A stretch of DNA of 64,000 nucleotides from Neolewinella litorea (lineage in GTDB: Bacteria; Bacteroidota; Bacteroidia; Chitinophagales; Saprospiraceae): contig NZ_SRSF01000001.1 of NCBI RefSeq assembly GCF_004803465.1, positions 501-64,500 on the forward strand, written 5' to 3'. Each line of letters begins with the position of its first letter. The stretch's first letter is position 1. The notes under the pieces are model-generated. The model was given only the letters and a program-made list of their open reading frames with translations. It was not told the DNA's origin and did no database searches. Positions 16,790 through 24,435 of the stretch are shown here, piece after piece. The position numbers and the translations under genes are program-made.

Positions 16790-18001
16790 TCAATCGCCCA
16801 GGGCCTGGTACACCATCTGGCGGAACTTCCGTTCCAGGTAGCTGGAGTAGGGCGAGCGCTGGGAAAGCATAATGGCGATCATATTTTCCGCCGGATCTAC
16901 GAAGAAGTAGGTAGAGTACGCGCCGCTCCAGAAGTACTGCCCTTTCGAACTCGGTACCCCATATTCGGCTACATCGGTGATGATGCCGAACCCGAGTCCG
17001 AAGCCCTGTCCGTCCTGCCGCATATCGCCCACGTGGTTCATCGTCATCAGTTCTACGGTCTTCGGACTGAGGTACTGACGGCCGTCCAGTTCTCCCTTGT
17101 TGAGCAGCATACGGGCAAAGCGCAGGTAGTCCTGGGCGGTGGAGTACAGGCCGTGGGTCCCGCCGAATATCGTATTGCCGCTGGTCGGCAATTGCATGGC
17201 GGCATGGACGATGGTACTGTCGGTCACCTGATGATTGGCAACCAGTCGGACGGCTTGATCAGAAGGGATATTGTAGCCGGTATCCTTCATGCCCAGCGGG
17301 TCGAAGAGGCGATCCCGCAGAAATTCCGCTACGGATTGCCCGGAGAATACCTCGATCAGGCGCGCAAGAATATCGGGGGAGGCACTGTAGTACCACTGTT
17401 TGCCCGGCTGACCCACTAGGGGCAAACTGGCAAGGGTATTTACCCGATCAGCAATATCAGCCTGCGGCTGGTAGTAGAGGGCGCGGGCGATCTCGTTGTC
17501 GAGCGTGGTGCCGCCCAGCCCATGAGAAAATCCTGCGGTATGGGAAAGCACCTGCTCGATCGTGACCTCGCTTTCTGCCGGGTCAGTCTCTACGCCCACC
17601 CCGTCCGCAGTGTTTTTTGCCACCCGCAGGTTCTTGAATTCGGGCAGGTAATCCGACACCTTATCGGTGAGCTGGAAATGGCCCTCCTGGTAAAGCATCA
17701 TAAAGGCCACCGATACAATCGGCTTCGTCATGGACATGAGGTGGTACAATTGGTTGGCTTGCAGGGGGATGCCGGTGTTCAGGTCGCTGACCCCTTTCGT
17801 ACTATGATAACCGATGGTGCCGTTGCGAAAAATGATCGTTTCGGCCATGGGCATGGTCCCGTCCTCAATCTCCCGGTCTACCCATTTGCCGTAGCGGTCC
17901 AGTCCCTCCTCGGTCAGCCCAGCGGTGGATGCATCTTGCGCGGACGCGGGTGCAAGGCATAACAGGAACAGCAGCGAGAGTAGGGTAAAGCGCATCTTCA
18001 T
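16790..18001 (-). CDS. Serine hydrolase of the class C beta-lactamase family
   Basis: 403 residues from the ATG at 18001; signal peptide MKMRFTLLSLLFLLCLAPASA. The SxxK motif is Ser90-Met-Thr-Lys93, the second motif is YSAS near residue 210 (YxN-like), and the third region is KGQYFWSGAYSTYFFVDP. This family includes beta-lactamases, D-aminopeptidases and esterases; the sequence alone does not show antibiotic hydrolysis. Located in the periplasm or outside. A TACTTTTCG promoter-like box lies about 18-25 nt upstream of the start. Confidence 0.88.
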   Translation of the reverse strand: MKMRFTLLSLLFLLCLAPASAQDASTAGLTEEGLDRYGKWVDREIEDGTMPMAETIIFRNGTIGYHSTKGVSDLNTGIPLQANQLYHLMSMTKPIVSVAFMMLYQEGHFQLTDKVSDYLPEFKNLRVAKNTADGVGVETDPAESEVTIEQVLSHTAGFSHGLGGTTLDNEIARALYYQPQADIADRVNTLASLPLVGQPGKQWYYSASPDILARLIEVFSGQSVAEFLRDRLFDPLGMKDTGYNIPSDQAVRLVANHQVTDSTIVHAAMQLPTSGNTIFGGTHGLYSTAQDYLRFARMLLNKGELDGRQYLSPKTVELMTMNHVGDMRQDGQGFGLGFGIITDVAEYGVPSSKGQYFWSGAYSTYFFVDPAENMIAIMLSQRSPYSSYLERKFRQMVYQALGD

Positions 18002-18040
18002 AGTGGAATGGTGAGTACGAAAAGTAGGCAAAAAATAGAA

Positions 18041-18070
18041 AGCCCCTGTAGCCGGAGGCTACAGGGGCTT
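18041..18070 (-). terminator. Rho-independent terminator of rpmI-rplT
   Basis: AGCCCCTGTAGCC-TCC-GGCTACAGGGGCT on the minus strand, followed by TTCTATTTTTT. It lies 23 nt after the rplT stop and separates that operon from the serine hydrolase gene. Confidence 0.88.
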
Positions 18071-18092
18071 CGAAGGGGCAGGGGGGGAAGCC

Positions 18093-18440
18093 CTACTTAT
18101 CGATGGTATTGACCACGGCGGAGAACGCGGTGGGGTGGTGCATGGCCAGGTCGGCCAGGACTTTGCGATTGAGACCGACACCGGAGGTTTTCAGGCCGTG
18201 CATGAGCCGGCTGTAGGTGGTGCCGTTCTGCCGGGCTGCGGCGTTGATACGGGCGATCCAGAGACGGCGGAATACGCGCTTCTTGTTGCGGCGGTCGCGG
18301 TAGGCATACTGCATACCCTTGTCGACGGCATTTTTGGCAACGGTGTAGACCTTGGAGCGGGCACCAAAGTAACCTTTGGCGGCTTGAAGAATGCGCTTGC
18401 GGCGCGCGCGGCGGGCAACCGCATTAACTGAACGTGGCAT
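18093..18440 (-). CDS. rplT: 50S ribosomal protein L20
   Basis: 115 residues from the ATG at 18440, the normal L20 length. Diagnostic segments: [28 protein letters not shown] at the start, [23 protein letters not shown] and [20 protein letters not shown]20 binds 23S rRNA early in large-subunit assembly and in many bacteria represses its own operon. It follows rpmI by 67 nt and ends at a clear terminator. Confidence 0.98.
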   Translation of the reverse strand: MPRSVNAVARRARRKRILQAAKGYFGARSKVYTVAKNAVDKGMQYAYRDRRNKKRVFRRLWIARINAAARQNGTTYSRLMHGLKTSGVGLNRKVLADLAMHHPTAFSAVVNTIDK

Positions 18441-18507
18441 AAAAGATGGTTTTAGTACAGCACGGGGACCTTGGAGGGTTCTTAGGACCCGTACTCTCGT
18501 TAAAAAG

Positions 18508-18702
18508 TTACTTACAGAGCAGGCGCTTGATCCGCTTCTCGTCGGCGTCGGAAACCAGGGCACCGTCGCGGAGACGAAGCTTGGCTTTCTTGGACTTGTT
18601 GCGCATCATGTGCGAGGTGTAAGCCTGAAAACGCTTCACCTTACCGCTGCCGGTAATCTTGAAGCGTTTCTTTGCACTGCTGTGCGTTTTCATTTTAGGC
18701 AT
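18508..18702 (-). CDS. rpmI: 50S ribosomal protein L35
   Basis: 64 residues, [24 protein letters not shown], then [16 protein letters not shown], a standard L35. It is the first gene of an rpmI-rplT pair with its own promoter (TACCTTTG, 18728-18735, minus strand). The usual upstream infC (IF3) gene is absent; the upstream neighbour is a divergent VOC gene. Confidence 0.97.
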   Translation of the reverse strand: MPKMKTHSSAKKRFKITGSGKVKRFQAYTSHMMRNKSKKAKLRLRDGALVSDADEKRIKRLLCK

Positions 18703-18727
18703 GGCACCGGTTTTTACAAATGGAGCG

Positions 18728-18735
18728 CAAAGGTA
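18728..18735 (-). promoter_or_regulatory. -7 box of rpmI-rplT
   Basis: TACCTTTG on the minus strand, a full consensus match, 25 nt before the rpmI ATG. Confidence 0.65.
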
Positions 18736-18819
18736 ACGAATGAAATCCTTTTCTACAATGCGATCCCAGGGAAATTGCGGGATTTAGCAAGATTGCGCCG
18801 GCTTCCAGAGGCGCTTCCC

Positions 18820-18827
18820 TACTTTCG
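18820..18827 (+). promoter_or_regulatory. Putative -7 box 5 nt before the VOC gene
   Basis: TACTTTCG ends 5 nt before the ATG at 18833, implying a leaderless or near-leaderless message. Confidence 0.5.
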
Positions 18828-18832
18828 CCCCC

Positions 18833-19228
18833 ATGGCACAACACATTGCGCAGCTGAGCCTGCTGGTACGCGAATACGACGAGGCAATCCATTTTTATAC
18901 ACAGGTGCTCAACTTCGATTTGTTGGAGGATACACCGCTCTCGGCTACCAAGCGGTGGGTGAGGGTACGCCCCAGCGGTTCGGCAGGCTGCGGGATTCTA
19001 CTGGCGCGGGCCGCCACGCCCGAGCAGTACGCGGCGATAGGTAAGCAGACCGGAGGACGTGTTTTCCTGTTCCTGGAGACCGATAGTTTTGATCGTGACT
19101 ACGCCAATTTGCGTAAGCACGATGTGAAGATCGTAAGGGAGCGGTCGGAAGAAGACTTTGGCACCGTGGCAGTATTTGCTGACTTGTACGGCAATCTGTG
19201 GGACCTCATTCAGCGCAATGATGGATAA
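18833..19228 (+). CDS. VOC-family (glyoxalase/bleomycin-resistance fold) protein
   Basis: 131 residues with the two beta-alpha-beta-beta-beta modules of the VOC fold: QLSLLVREYDEAIHFYTQVLNFDLLED at the start, then VFLFLETDSFDRDYANLRKHDVKI and FADLYGNLWDLIQ. One expected metal-ligand His near the N-terminus is Gln here (IAQLSLLV), while Glu in FLFLETD and a C-terminal Asp/Asn remain. Substrate unknown. Single gene between divergent rpmI and convergent udk. Confidence 0.88.
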   Translation: MAQHIAQLSLLVREYDEAIHFYTQVLNFDLLEDTPLSATKRWVRVRPSGSAGCGILLARAATPEQYAAIGKQTGGRVFLFLETDSFDRDYANLRKHDVKIVRERSEEDFGTVAVFADLYGNLWDLIQRNDG

Positions 19229-19266
19229 CCCACTGCGGCACGCCCCGGTCGGGGATAGCTGGCCCT

Positions 19267-19884
19267 CTATGAAATCATCTTTTCCACGAAGGCCCGGACT
19301 ACGGCCAGGCCCATGTTGAAGTCCGTGTTGTTATTCACGATCAGGTCGGCCTGTTCCTTGTGGGGGTGCACGTACTTTTCGTAGGCGGGAAGTACGTGAT
19401 GCTCGTAGCGGTACAGCACGTCCTCCAACGGATAATTACGCTCGACGCGGTCGCGCTTGATCCGGCGTACTACTTTAAGGTTGTCCTTGGCGTGCAGGAA
19501 AATCTTCAGGTCGAGCAGTTTACGCAACTCCTTGTAATGGAAGACGAACAGTCCTTCAACGATGATCACCGGGGCGGGGTGGAAAGTGAGGAGGCTGGCT
19601 TCCGCCAGCTCATTGTTGAACACGTATTCCTGCCGCTGAACGGTCTTGCCCTTTAGCAGCCGTTTTAGGTCGTTGACAAACTCCTTGCGGTAGATCGAAG
19701 CCGGGCGGTCGAAGTTGTGAATGCCACGTTCGTCGCGTTCCTGGTCTTCGCGGGGGACGTAATAATCGTCCATGCTCAGCAGACAAACCTTATCGTCCGG
19801 AAGCCCCTCCCGCAATTGCCGGATGAAGGTCGTTTTGCCGGATCCGCTGCCGCCGGTGATGCCAATGAGGAAAGGTTGTGCCAT
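19267..19884 (-). CDS. udk: Uridine kinase
   Basis: 205 residues from the ATG at 19884. Walker A GGSGSGKTTF is at about 10-19; MDDYYVP, HNFDRPASI and VEGLFVF are uridine-kinase segments, and RIKRDRVERN is the lid. It phosphorylates uridine and cytidine in the pyrimidine salvage pathway. It is divergent from a CNT nucleoside transporter, so uptake and phosphorylation are neighbours. A TACCTTCG box at 19894-19901 lies 9 nt before the start. Confidence 0.95.
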   Translation of the reverse strand: MAQPFLIGITGGSGSGKTTFIRQLREGLPDDKVCLLSMDDYYVPREDQERDERGIHNFDRPASIYRKEFVNDLKRLLKGKTVQRQEYVFNNELAEASLLTFHPAPVIIVEGLFVFHYKELRKLLDLKIFLHAKDNLKVVRRIKRDRVERNYPLEDVLYRYEHHVLPAYEKYVHPHKEQADLIVNNNTDFNMGLAVVRAFVEKMIS

Positions 19885-19893
19885 AACTGGACG

Positions 19894-19901
19894 CGAAGGT
19901 A
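19894..19901 (-). promoter_or_regulatory. Putative -7 box of udk
   Basis: TACCTTCG on the minus strand, 9 nt before the udk ATG. Confidence 0.5.
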
Positions 19902-19964
19902 CGCAGAGCGCGATTGATGGACTTAACCTGCCGGTCACTTATCCTTTTCCTCCCTCATAATGGC

Positions 19965-19971
19965 TACCTTG
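19965..19971 (+). promoter_or_regulatory. Putative -7 box of the nucleoside transporter gene
   Basis: TACCTTG, 20 nt before the ATG at 19992. Confidence 0.5.
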
Positions 19972-19991
19972 CGGCCCACCGAATTGCTGCT

Positions 19992-21380
19992 ATGTCATTT
20001 GCCTACGATCTTTTTCGCACCACGCTAGGAATGAGCGTGATGCTTGGTGTATGTTATCTGTTCAGTGCCAACCGTAGGGCTATCGACTGGAAGCTGGTGG
20101 GCATCGGAGTAGCCATGCAGTTCGTGCTGGCGGTGCTTATCCTGAAGGTGGACGGGGTAAGTCTGGTTTTCGATTACGTCGCCGCCGGCTTTCGCAAGAC
20201 ACTGGAATTTACGGCCGCAGGTTCTCAATTCCTCTTCGGCAGCATCGTGGTTGACCTGGACAGCTTCGGTTACATTTTTGCCTTTCAGGTCCTGCCGACC
20301 ATCGTATTCTTTTCCGCTCTTTCGGCCATTCTATACTACCTCGGCGTCCTTCAGAAAGTCGTTTACGGGCTAGCGTGGTTGCTGAGTAAGGCGATGGGGC
20401 TTAGCGGTCCGGAAAGTCTGGCCGCCGCCGCCAACGTTTTTATCGGACAAACTGAAGCCCCCCTGGTGATCAAGCCGTATCTCGAACGCATGACCCGTTC
20501 CGAGTTGCTGTGTGTAATGGTCGGGGGCATGGCTACGATTGCCGGTAGCGTATTCGTGTCGTACATCGGCTTCCTCGGCGGGGCGGATCCGGAGAGCCAG
20601 CAGTTCTTCGCCCGCCACTTACTCACTGCGAGCATCATTTCGGCACCCGCGGCCATCGTCTGCGCTAAAATGCTGCTGCCCGAAGACCGCGCCGAACTGG
20701 TAGAATTAACCGGTACCCACTCCTCTGATCCTCATGAAGCCAAGGACCCCACCCAAGACAAACGCCTGGAAATGGCCGCCGACGACAGCAACAACCTGCT
20801 GGACGCCATCAGCAAAGGTACTGGTGACGGGCTTCGCCTGGCCATCAACGTTGGGGCTATGCTGCTGGTCTTCACCGCCCTGATCTATATGCTAAATGTA
20901 TTTTTTGTCGGCGGAACTGATCTGGTGAACGACTTGGCTATTCGACTCGGCCTGACCGATCAGAACTGGAATGCGGGCATTGCCGGCGCCACGGAGGGCC
21001 GCTTTGAAGGGTTCAGTTTTACCTACCTGCTGGCGTTGATTTTCGCGCCCGTGGCCTGGGTTATCGGCGTGCCTACCGAAGACATAACCATCATCGGACA
21101 GTTACTGGGATTGAAAACTGTTATAAATGAGTTTGTGGCCTACGACACCTTCCGCGCTATTCAGGCCGACGGTGCGCCGCTGAACCCCAAAAGCGTTCTC
21201 ATTGCCGCCTATGCCCTTTGTGGCTTTGCCAACTTCGCCAGTATCGGTATTCAAGTCGGGGGCATCAGTGCCATCGCGCCGGGTCAGCGCAAGAACCTGA
21301 CCGAACTGGGCATGGTCGCTTTGCTGGGGGGCACCGTTGCCTGTTTGATGACGGGCACCGTGGCGGGTTTGTTTTACTAA
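19992..21380 (+). CDS. Concentrative nucleoside transporter (CNT/NupC family)
   Basis: 462 residues from the ATG at 19992 (MSFAYDLFRTTLGMSVM). About ten membrane segments. The CNT signature GQTEAPLVIKPYL is near residue 152, with FFSALSAILYYLGVLQ before it and AISKGTGDGLRLAINVGAML in the middle. Known family members import nucleosides with Na+ or H+. The C-terminal half has a second GxFxxxx-type repeat (ALCGFANFASIGIQVGG). It is divergent from udk and probably forms a nucleoside-salvage unit with it. Confidence 0.93.
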   Translation: MSFAYDLFRTTLGMSVMLGVCYLFSANRRAIDWKLVGIGVAMQFVLAVLILKVDGVSLVFDYVAAGFRKTLEFTAAGSQFLFGSIVVDLDSFGYIFAFQVLPTIVFFSALSAILYYLGVLQKVVYGLAWLLSKAMGLSGPESLAAAANVFIGQTEAPLVIKPYLERMTRSELLCVMVGGMATIAGSVFVSYIGFLGGADPESQQFFARHLLTASIISAPAAIVCAKMLLPEDRAELVELTGTHSSDPHEAKDPTQDKRLEMAADDSNNLLDAISKGTGDGLRLAINVGAMLLVFTALIYMLNVFFVGGTDLVNDLAIRLGLTDQNWNAGIAGATEGRFEGFSFTYLLALIFAPVAWVIGVPTEDITIIGQLLGLKTVINEFVAYDTFRAIQADGAPLNPKSVLIAAYALCGFANFASIGIQVGGISAIAPGQRKNLTELGMVALLGGTVACLMTGTVAGLFY

Positions 21381-21612
21381 TAGAACCCCTCGCAAACCAT
21401 AGGCGGCTGCGGGCAGGTCAGGTATTTCGCAGGTTCCCTGAATGGAGGGGAGTTTCCACAACGAGTCACGATGCCACATGGGCTGAACTTCCTGCCCAGT
21501 CAGGATAAGGAAGGAATTCCAGTACCTTACCCACGCTGATCTGAGGAACCATTCACTCTGCAGATTTTTGTTACCCTTGCACCTGCGCACCCGCCCAAAA
21601 AACCTAACAACT

Positions 21613-22164
21613 ATGCTGCCCGCCATTCTTGCCCGTAAATCCGTTTTCCCACAATTCTTCACCGACCGGCCGGTGGAGGCGACTACGATTGGCAAACTGA
21701 TCGAAGCGGCCAATCTTGCGCCGAGCCACCGCAAAACGGAGCCCTGGCGGTTTCGCTGCTACCTTGGGCAGGGGAAGGCACAATTGATGCGGGAGATGCT
21801 CGACGTCTATGGCCGGGAGAAGGTCGACGCTCCCGCGATCGAGAAAAAATTCGGTACCAAGGTCGAGCAGGCGGGGGCCGTACTGCTGATCTTCCTGCAC
21901 CGCGACCCGAACGAATCGGTGCCGGAATGGGAGGAGATCGCAGCGGTCGGGGCGGCGGTAGAAAACCTGTGGCTCAGCCTCGACGCCTACGGGCTGGGCG
22001 GGTACTGGTCGAGTCCGGGCTTCGTATGCGGTGATTACGGGGCGTGGCCGGGCGCTGCCGACAATGAACGGTGTCTGGGGATATTCTATATTGGCTACCC
22101 CGACGCTCCCGACCTGCCACGCCCGCGCGGCGACTGGCAGGACAAGGTTACCTGGGTGCAATAG
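21613..22164 (+). CDS. Nitroreductase-family protein
   Basis: 183 residues from the ATG at 21613. The N-terminus MLPAILARKSVFPQFFTDRPV, followed by IEAANLAPSHRKTEPWRFRC, matches small FMN-dependent nitroreductases: an R-K-S start and the APS.. flavin-contact segment. GAAVENLWLSLDAYGLGGYWSSPG is the dimer helix region. The substrate is not predictable. The 232-bp spacer upstream contains no gene I can support, only a TTACCCTTGCACC promoter-like box near 21567. The GNAT gene follows after 38 nt. Confidence 0.88.
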   Translation: MLPAILARKSVFPQFFTDRPVEATTIGKLIEAANLAPSHRKTEPWRFRCYLGQGKAQLMREMLDVYGREKVDAPAIEKKFGTKVEQAGAVLLIFLHRDPNESVPEWEEIAAVGAAVENLWLSLDAYGLGGYWSSPGFVCGDYGAWPGAADNERCLGIFYIGYPDAPDLPRPRGDWQDKVTWVQ

Positions 22165-22202
22165 CCGGCCGGTATACCCTACAAACCCAATTCAACTCGC
22201 GC

Positions 22203-22781
22203 ATGCGTCACCAACTGTTCAACATCGATACTGCCCTGATCACCCAGCGCTGCGTGGTACGCCGCTTCCGGGAGAACGACGGGAAAGCGCTGTACCGGCT
22301 GCTCGACAACAACCGCGACTACCTGCTCGACCATTTTCCCTACCTGATGGCGGAGGCCGGCCGGTCCAAGAAGGGAAGCGAAATTTTCGTGCGCGAGTGC
22401 ATCGCCGAGTGGCTGCTGCAGAAACGCTACGCCATGGGCATCTGGCACAACGAAACCACCGAGTTGGTGGGCTTCGTACAGGTGTTCAACATCGACTGGG
22501 GCGTGCCGTCGGGTGAAGTCGGTTACTTTATCGACCGCGAACTGATCCGGCAGGGTATCATGACGGAAGTGCTGGCCCGCGTGGTACGCTTCGCCTTTCT
22601 GCAACTGGAGCTGGAAAAGCTGGTCATCAAGACCCTGATTGACAACTACGCAAGCCAGCGGTTGGCCCGTCGGGTTGGGTTCAGCCGGGAGGGGGAACTG
22701 CGGCACGAATACCGGTTGCCCGGCGGCACGCTGGTCGACCTGATGCGCTTCGGTTTTGCACGGGAGACCTACGGGGAATAA
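22203..22781 (+). CDS. GNAT-family N-acetyltransferase (RimJ/RimL type)
   Basis: 192 residues from the ATG at 22203 (MRHQLFNIDTALITQRCVVRRF). The order of elements fits RimJ/RimL-like acetyltransferases: LITQRCVVRRFRENDGKALYRLLDNN, then GFVQVFNIDW, EVGYFIDRELIRQGIMTEVLARVVRFAF and NYASQRLARRVGFSREG. It should use acetyl-CoA to modify a protein N-terminus or small amine. It is 38 nt after the nitroreductase gene and likely cotranscribed. Longer in-frame starts overlap that gene. Confidence 0.88.
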   Translation: MRHQLFNIDTALITQRCVVRRFRENDGKALYRLLDNNRDYLLDHFPYLMAEAGRSKKGSEIFVRECIAEWLLQKRYAMGIWHNETTELVGFVQVFNIDWGVPSGEVGYFIDRELIRQGIMTEVLARVVRFAFLQLELEKLVIKTLIDNYASQRLARRVGFSREGELRHEYRLPGGTLVDLMRFGFARETYGE

Positions 22782-22789
22782 GCAGTGAC

Positions 22790-24424
22790 CTAGAAACGTG
22801 CCGAGCCACCTACCATGAAGTTGGTTCCGATGGTGGGGTACTGGTAGAAGCGTTCGCGCTTGTTGTTCAGCAGGTTGTTGACCCTGACCCAGGCACCGAA
22901 AGTGTCGGTGATCGTGTACTCCGCATTAAGACTGAGGTCCAACAGGGCGTTGAGGTGATCGACGCCACCTTCCATGGTGCGGTAGGGCAGACCATTCTCC
23001 ACGAAGAAGTCGGCGCGCAACTGCAGGGGCAGATTGCGCAGGGTATAGATCCCCGAGGCGTTGAGGCTCAGGCTGGGCAGGTGCCAAGGTTTTTCCTCGT
23101 CTTCCAGACTGTAGAATCGTTGGGTGAAGGTGGCGTTCAGGTCGAGGCCTTCCACCAGGGGCAGGGTAGCGGTACCCTGCAGGTAGATCTGGCTGCCGTC
23201 GTCGTAGATGACGTCGAAGCGAGGCACCCCGAAGCGGTCGCGGTTGGTCACGTACATGGCCAGATTGTCGAGGTACTTATATCCCGCTTCGGCCCGGTAA
23301 GCGATGGCGCGGAAAGTGCCCTCCACGCCCCCGTAAAAACGGGTGGCTTCGGAGTTGCGCAGGCGAAAGCGCGTATTGATCCAGGGATTGTAGTCCGAAA
23401 GGCTCTTCAGGGTATTTTTCTGAACGTTGCCCTCCACACCGGCGAAGGCGTTGATTAGTCCGTCCACCAGTACGGCCGAAGCCGTAAAATTGGGGAAAAC
23501 GTCGAAGTCATCTTCCTGTCCGGTAAACCTTACTCCGGCCTTGAGTTTGACGCGGTCGGCTACCAGCACCGTGTAGCTTGGGCTCAAGCTTACCACGTTG
23601 AGGTTCTGACTGCTGGTGTCCTTGAAGCCCGTAAAGCTGGCCATAAATTCCACGTCCAGCGGATTGGTATCGTTGATCCACTTGGTGGCGGATACGGTGA
23701 GGTCGAGGTTGGATTCCCGTACCGATGGATCGGCGTTCATCAGGTAAAGGGCGATGCCGGCGCGGTAATCGAAGTTGCCTTCCGTACGTGTACCATTGTA
23801 GATCTCGGTGTGCAGGCTGAAGGTGTTAAAGCGCTGCTGCACCTCATTATCGCTGAAAGTGAGTGCGGAATCGCCCTCCATTTCCGAGAAGTTGTAGCCG
23901 TAGAAGTACCGGCTGCGGGTATCGTAGTTGACGCCGCCGCTCACCGCAAACCCCTGGTCGAAGAGGTAGCTGCCCTCGGTGCCGATGCGGGTGTCGCTGG
24001 CTTTCTGGTTCTCGACTTTCTTGTCGTTGTTGAAGCTGTAGTGGGTGCCAAAAAAGCCCAGGTCCAGGTTGTCCTGGCCGGTGAGGTCGTAGCTGGCGTC
24101 GGCGTAGAATGCATTGGGAACACCCAGACCGAGTTTCACCCATCCCTTATTGACGGGCGGCTGCTCTTCCCGGGCCAGGGCGCGGGGCCGGATGGTGGGT
24201 GCCGGATACTCGATGGCCAAGGGGCGGGGGAGGATGGAGTAGGTCTGCCGCCGGCTGGTGGTGTCGGACGGCGGTGGGGCCGGATTCACCTTGACGCGTT
24301 CGGCGTCGGTAAGCCGGGCCTCGAAGTTCGTGACCACCGTCACGCTGTTGTCTTCGAGATTGGTCTGGGAAAATAGGCTCAGGCTAGCGAGCAGGCAGCA
24401 GCCGAGAAGGGTGTGGCGTAGCAT
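22790..24424 (-). CDS. Outer-membrane beta-barrel protein, TonB-receptor-barrel-like
   Basis: A 544-residue protein with signal peptide MLRHTLLGCCLLASLSLFSQ. Residues 50-95 are Pro-rich and unstructured (NPAPPPSDTTSRRQT, YPAPTIRPRALAREEQPPV). The remaining 440 residues alternate hydrophobic and polar residues in strand-like segments and end in GGSARF, with the C-terminal Phe typical of outer-membrane barrels. There is no TonB-receptor plug domain. It begins 11 nt after the giant TPR gene, so the two form an operon. Role unknown; it may be a porin or a partner barrel for the TPR protein. Confidence 0.85.
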   Translation of the reverse strand: MLRHTLLGCCLLASLSLFSQTNLEDNSVTVVTNFEARLTDAERVKVNPAPPPSDTTSRRQTYSILPRPLAIEYPAPTIRPRALAREEQPPVNKGWVKLGLGVPNAFYADASYDLTGQDNLDLGFFGTHYSFNNDKKVENQKASDTRIGTEGSYLFDQGFAVSGGVNYDTRSRYFYGYNFSEMEGDSALTFSDNEVQQRFNTFSLHTEIYNGTRTEGNFDYRAGIALYLMNADPSVRESNLDLTVSATKWINDTNPLDVEFMASFTGFKDTSSQNLNVVSLSPSYTVLVADRVKLKAGVRFTGQEDDFDVFPNFTASAVLVDGLINAFAGVEGNVQKNTLKSLSDYNPWINTRFRLRNSEATRFYGGVEGTFRAIAYRAEAGYKYLDNLAMYVTNRDRFGVPRFDVIYDDGSQIYLQGTATLPLVEGLDLNATFTQRFYSLEDEEKPWHLPSLSLNASGIYTLRNLPLQLRADFFVENGLPYRTMEGGVDHLNALLDLSLNAEYTITDTFGAWVRVNNLLNNKRERFYQYPTIGTNFMVGGSARF

Positions 24425-24435
24425 GTGCGGTAATA

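Noticed and set aside
21381-21612. Riboswitch or remnant gene in the spacer before the nitroreductase
   Set aside because: No conserved riboswitch core was recognised, and the minus-strand frame there translates to nothing familiar.
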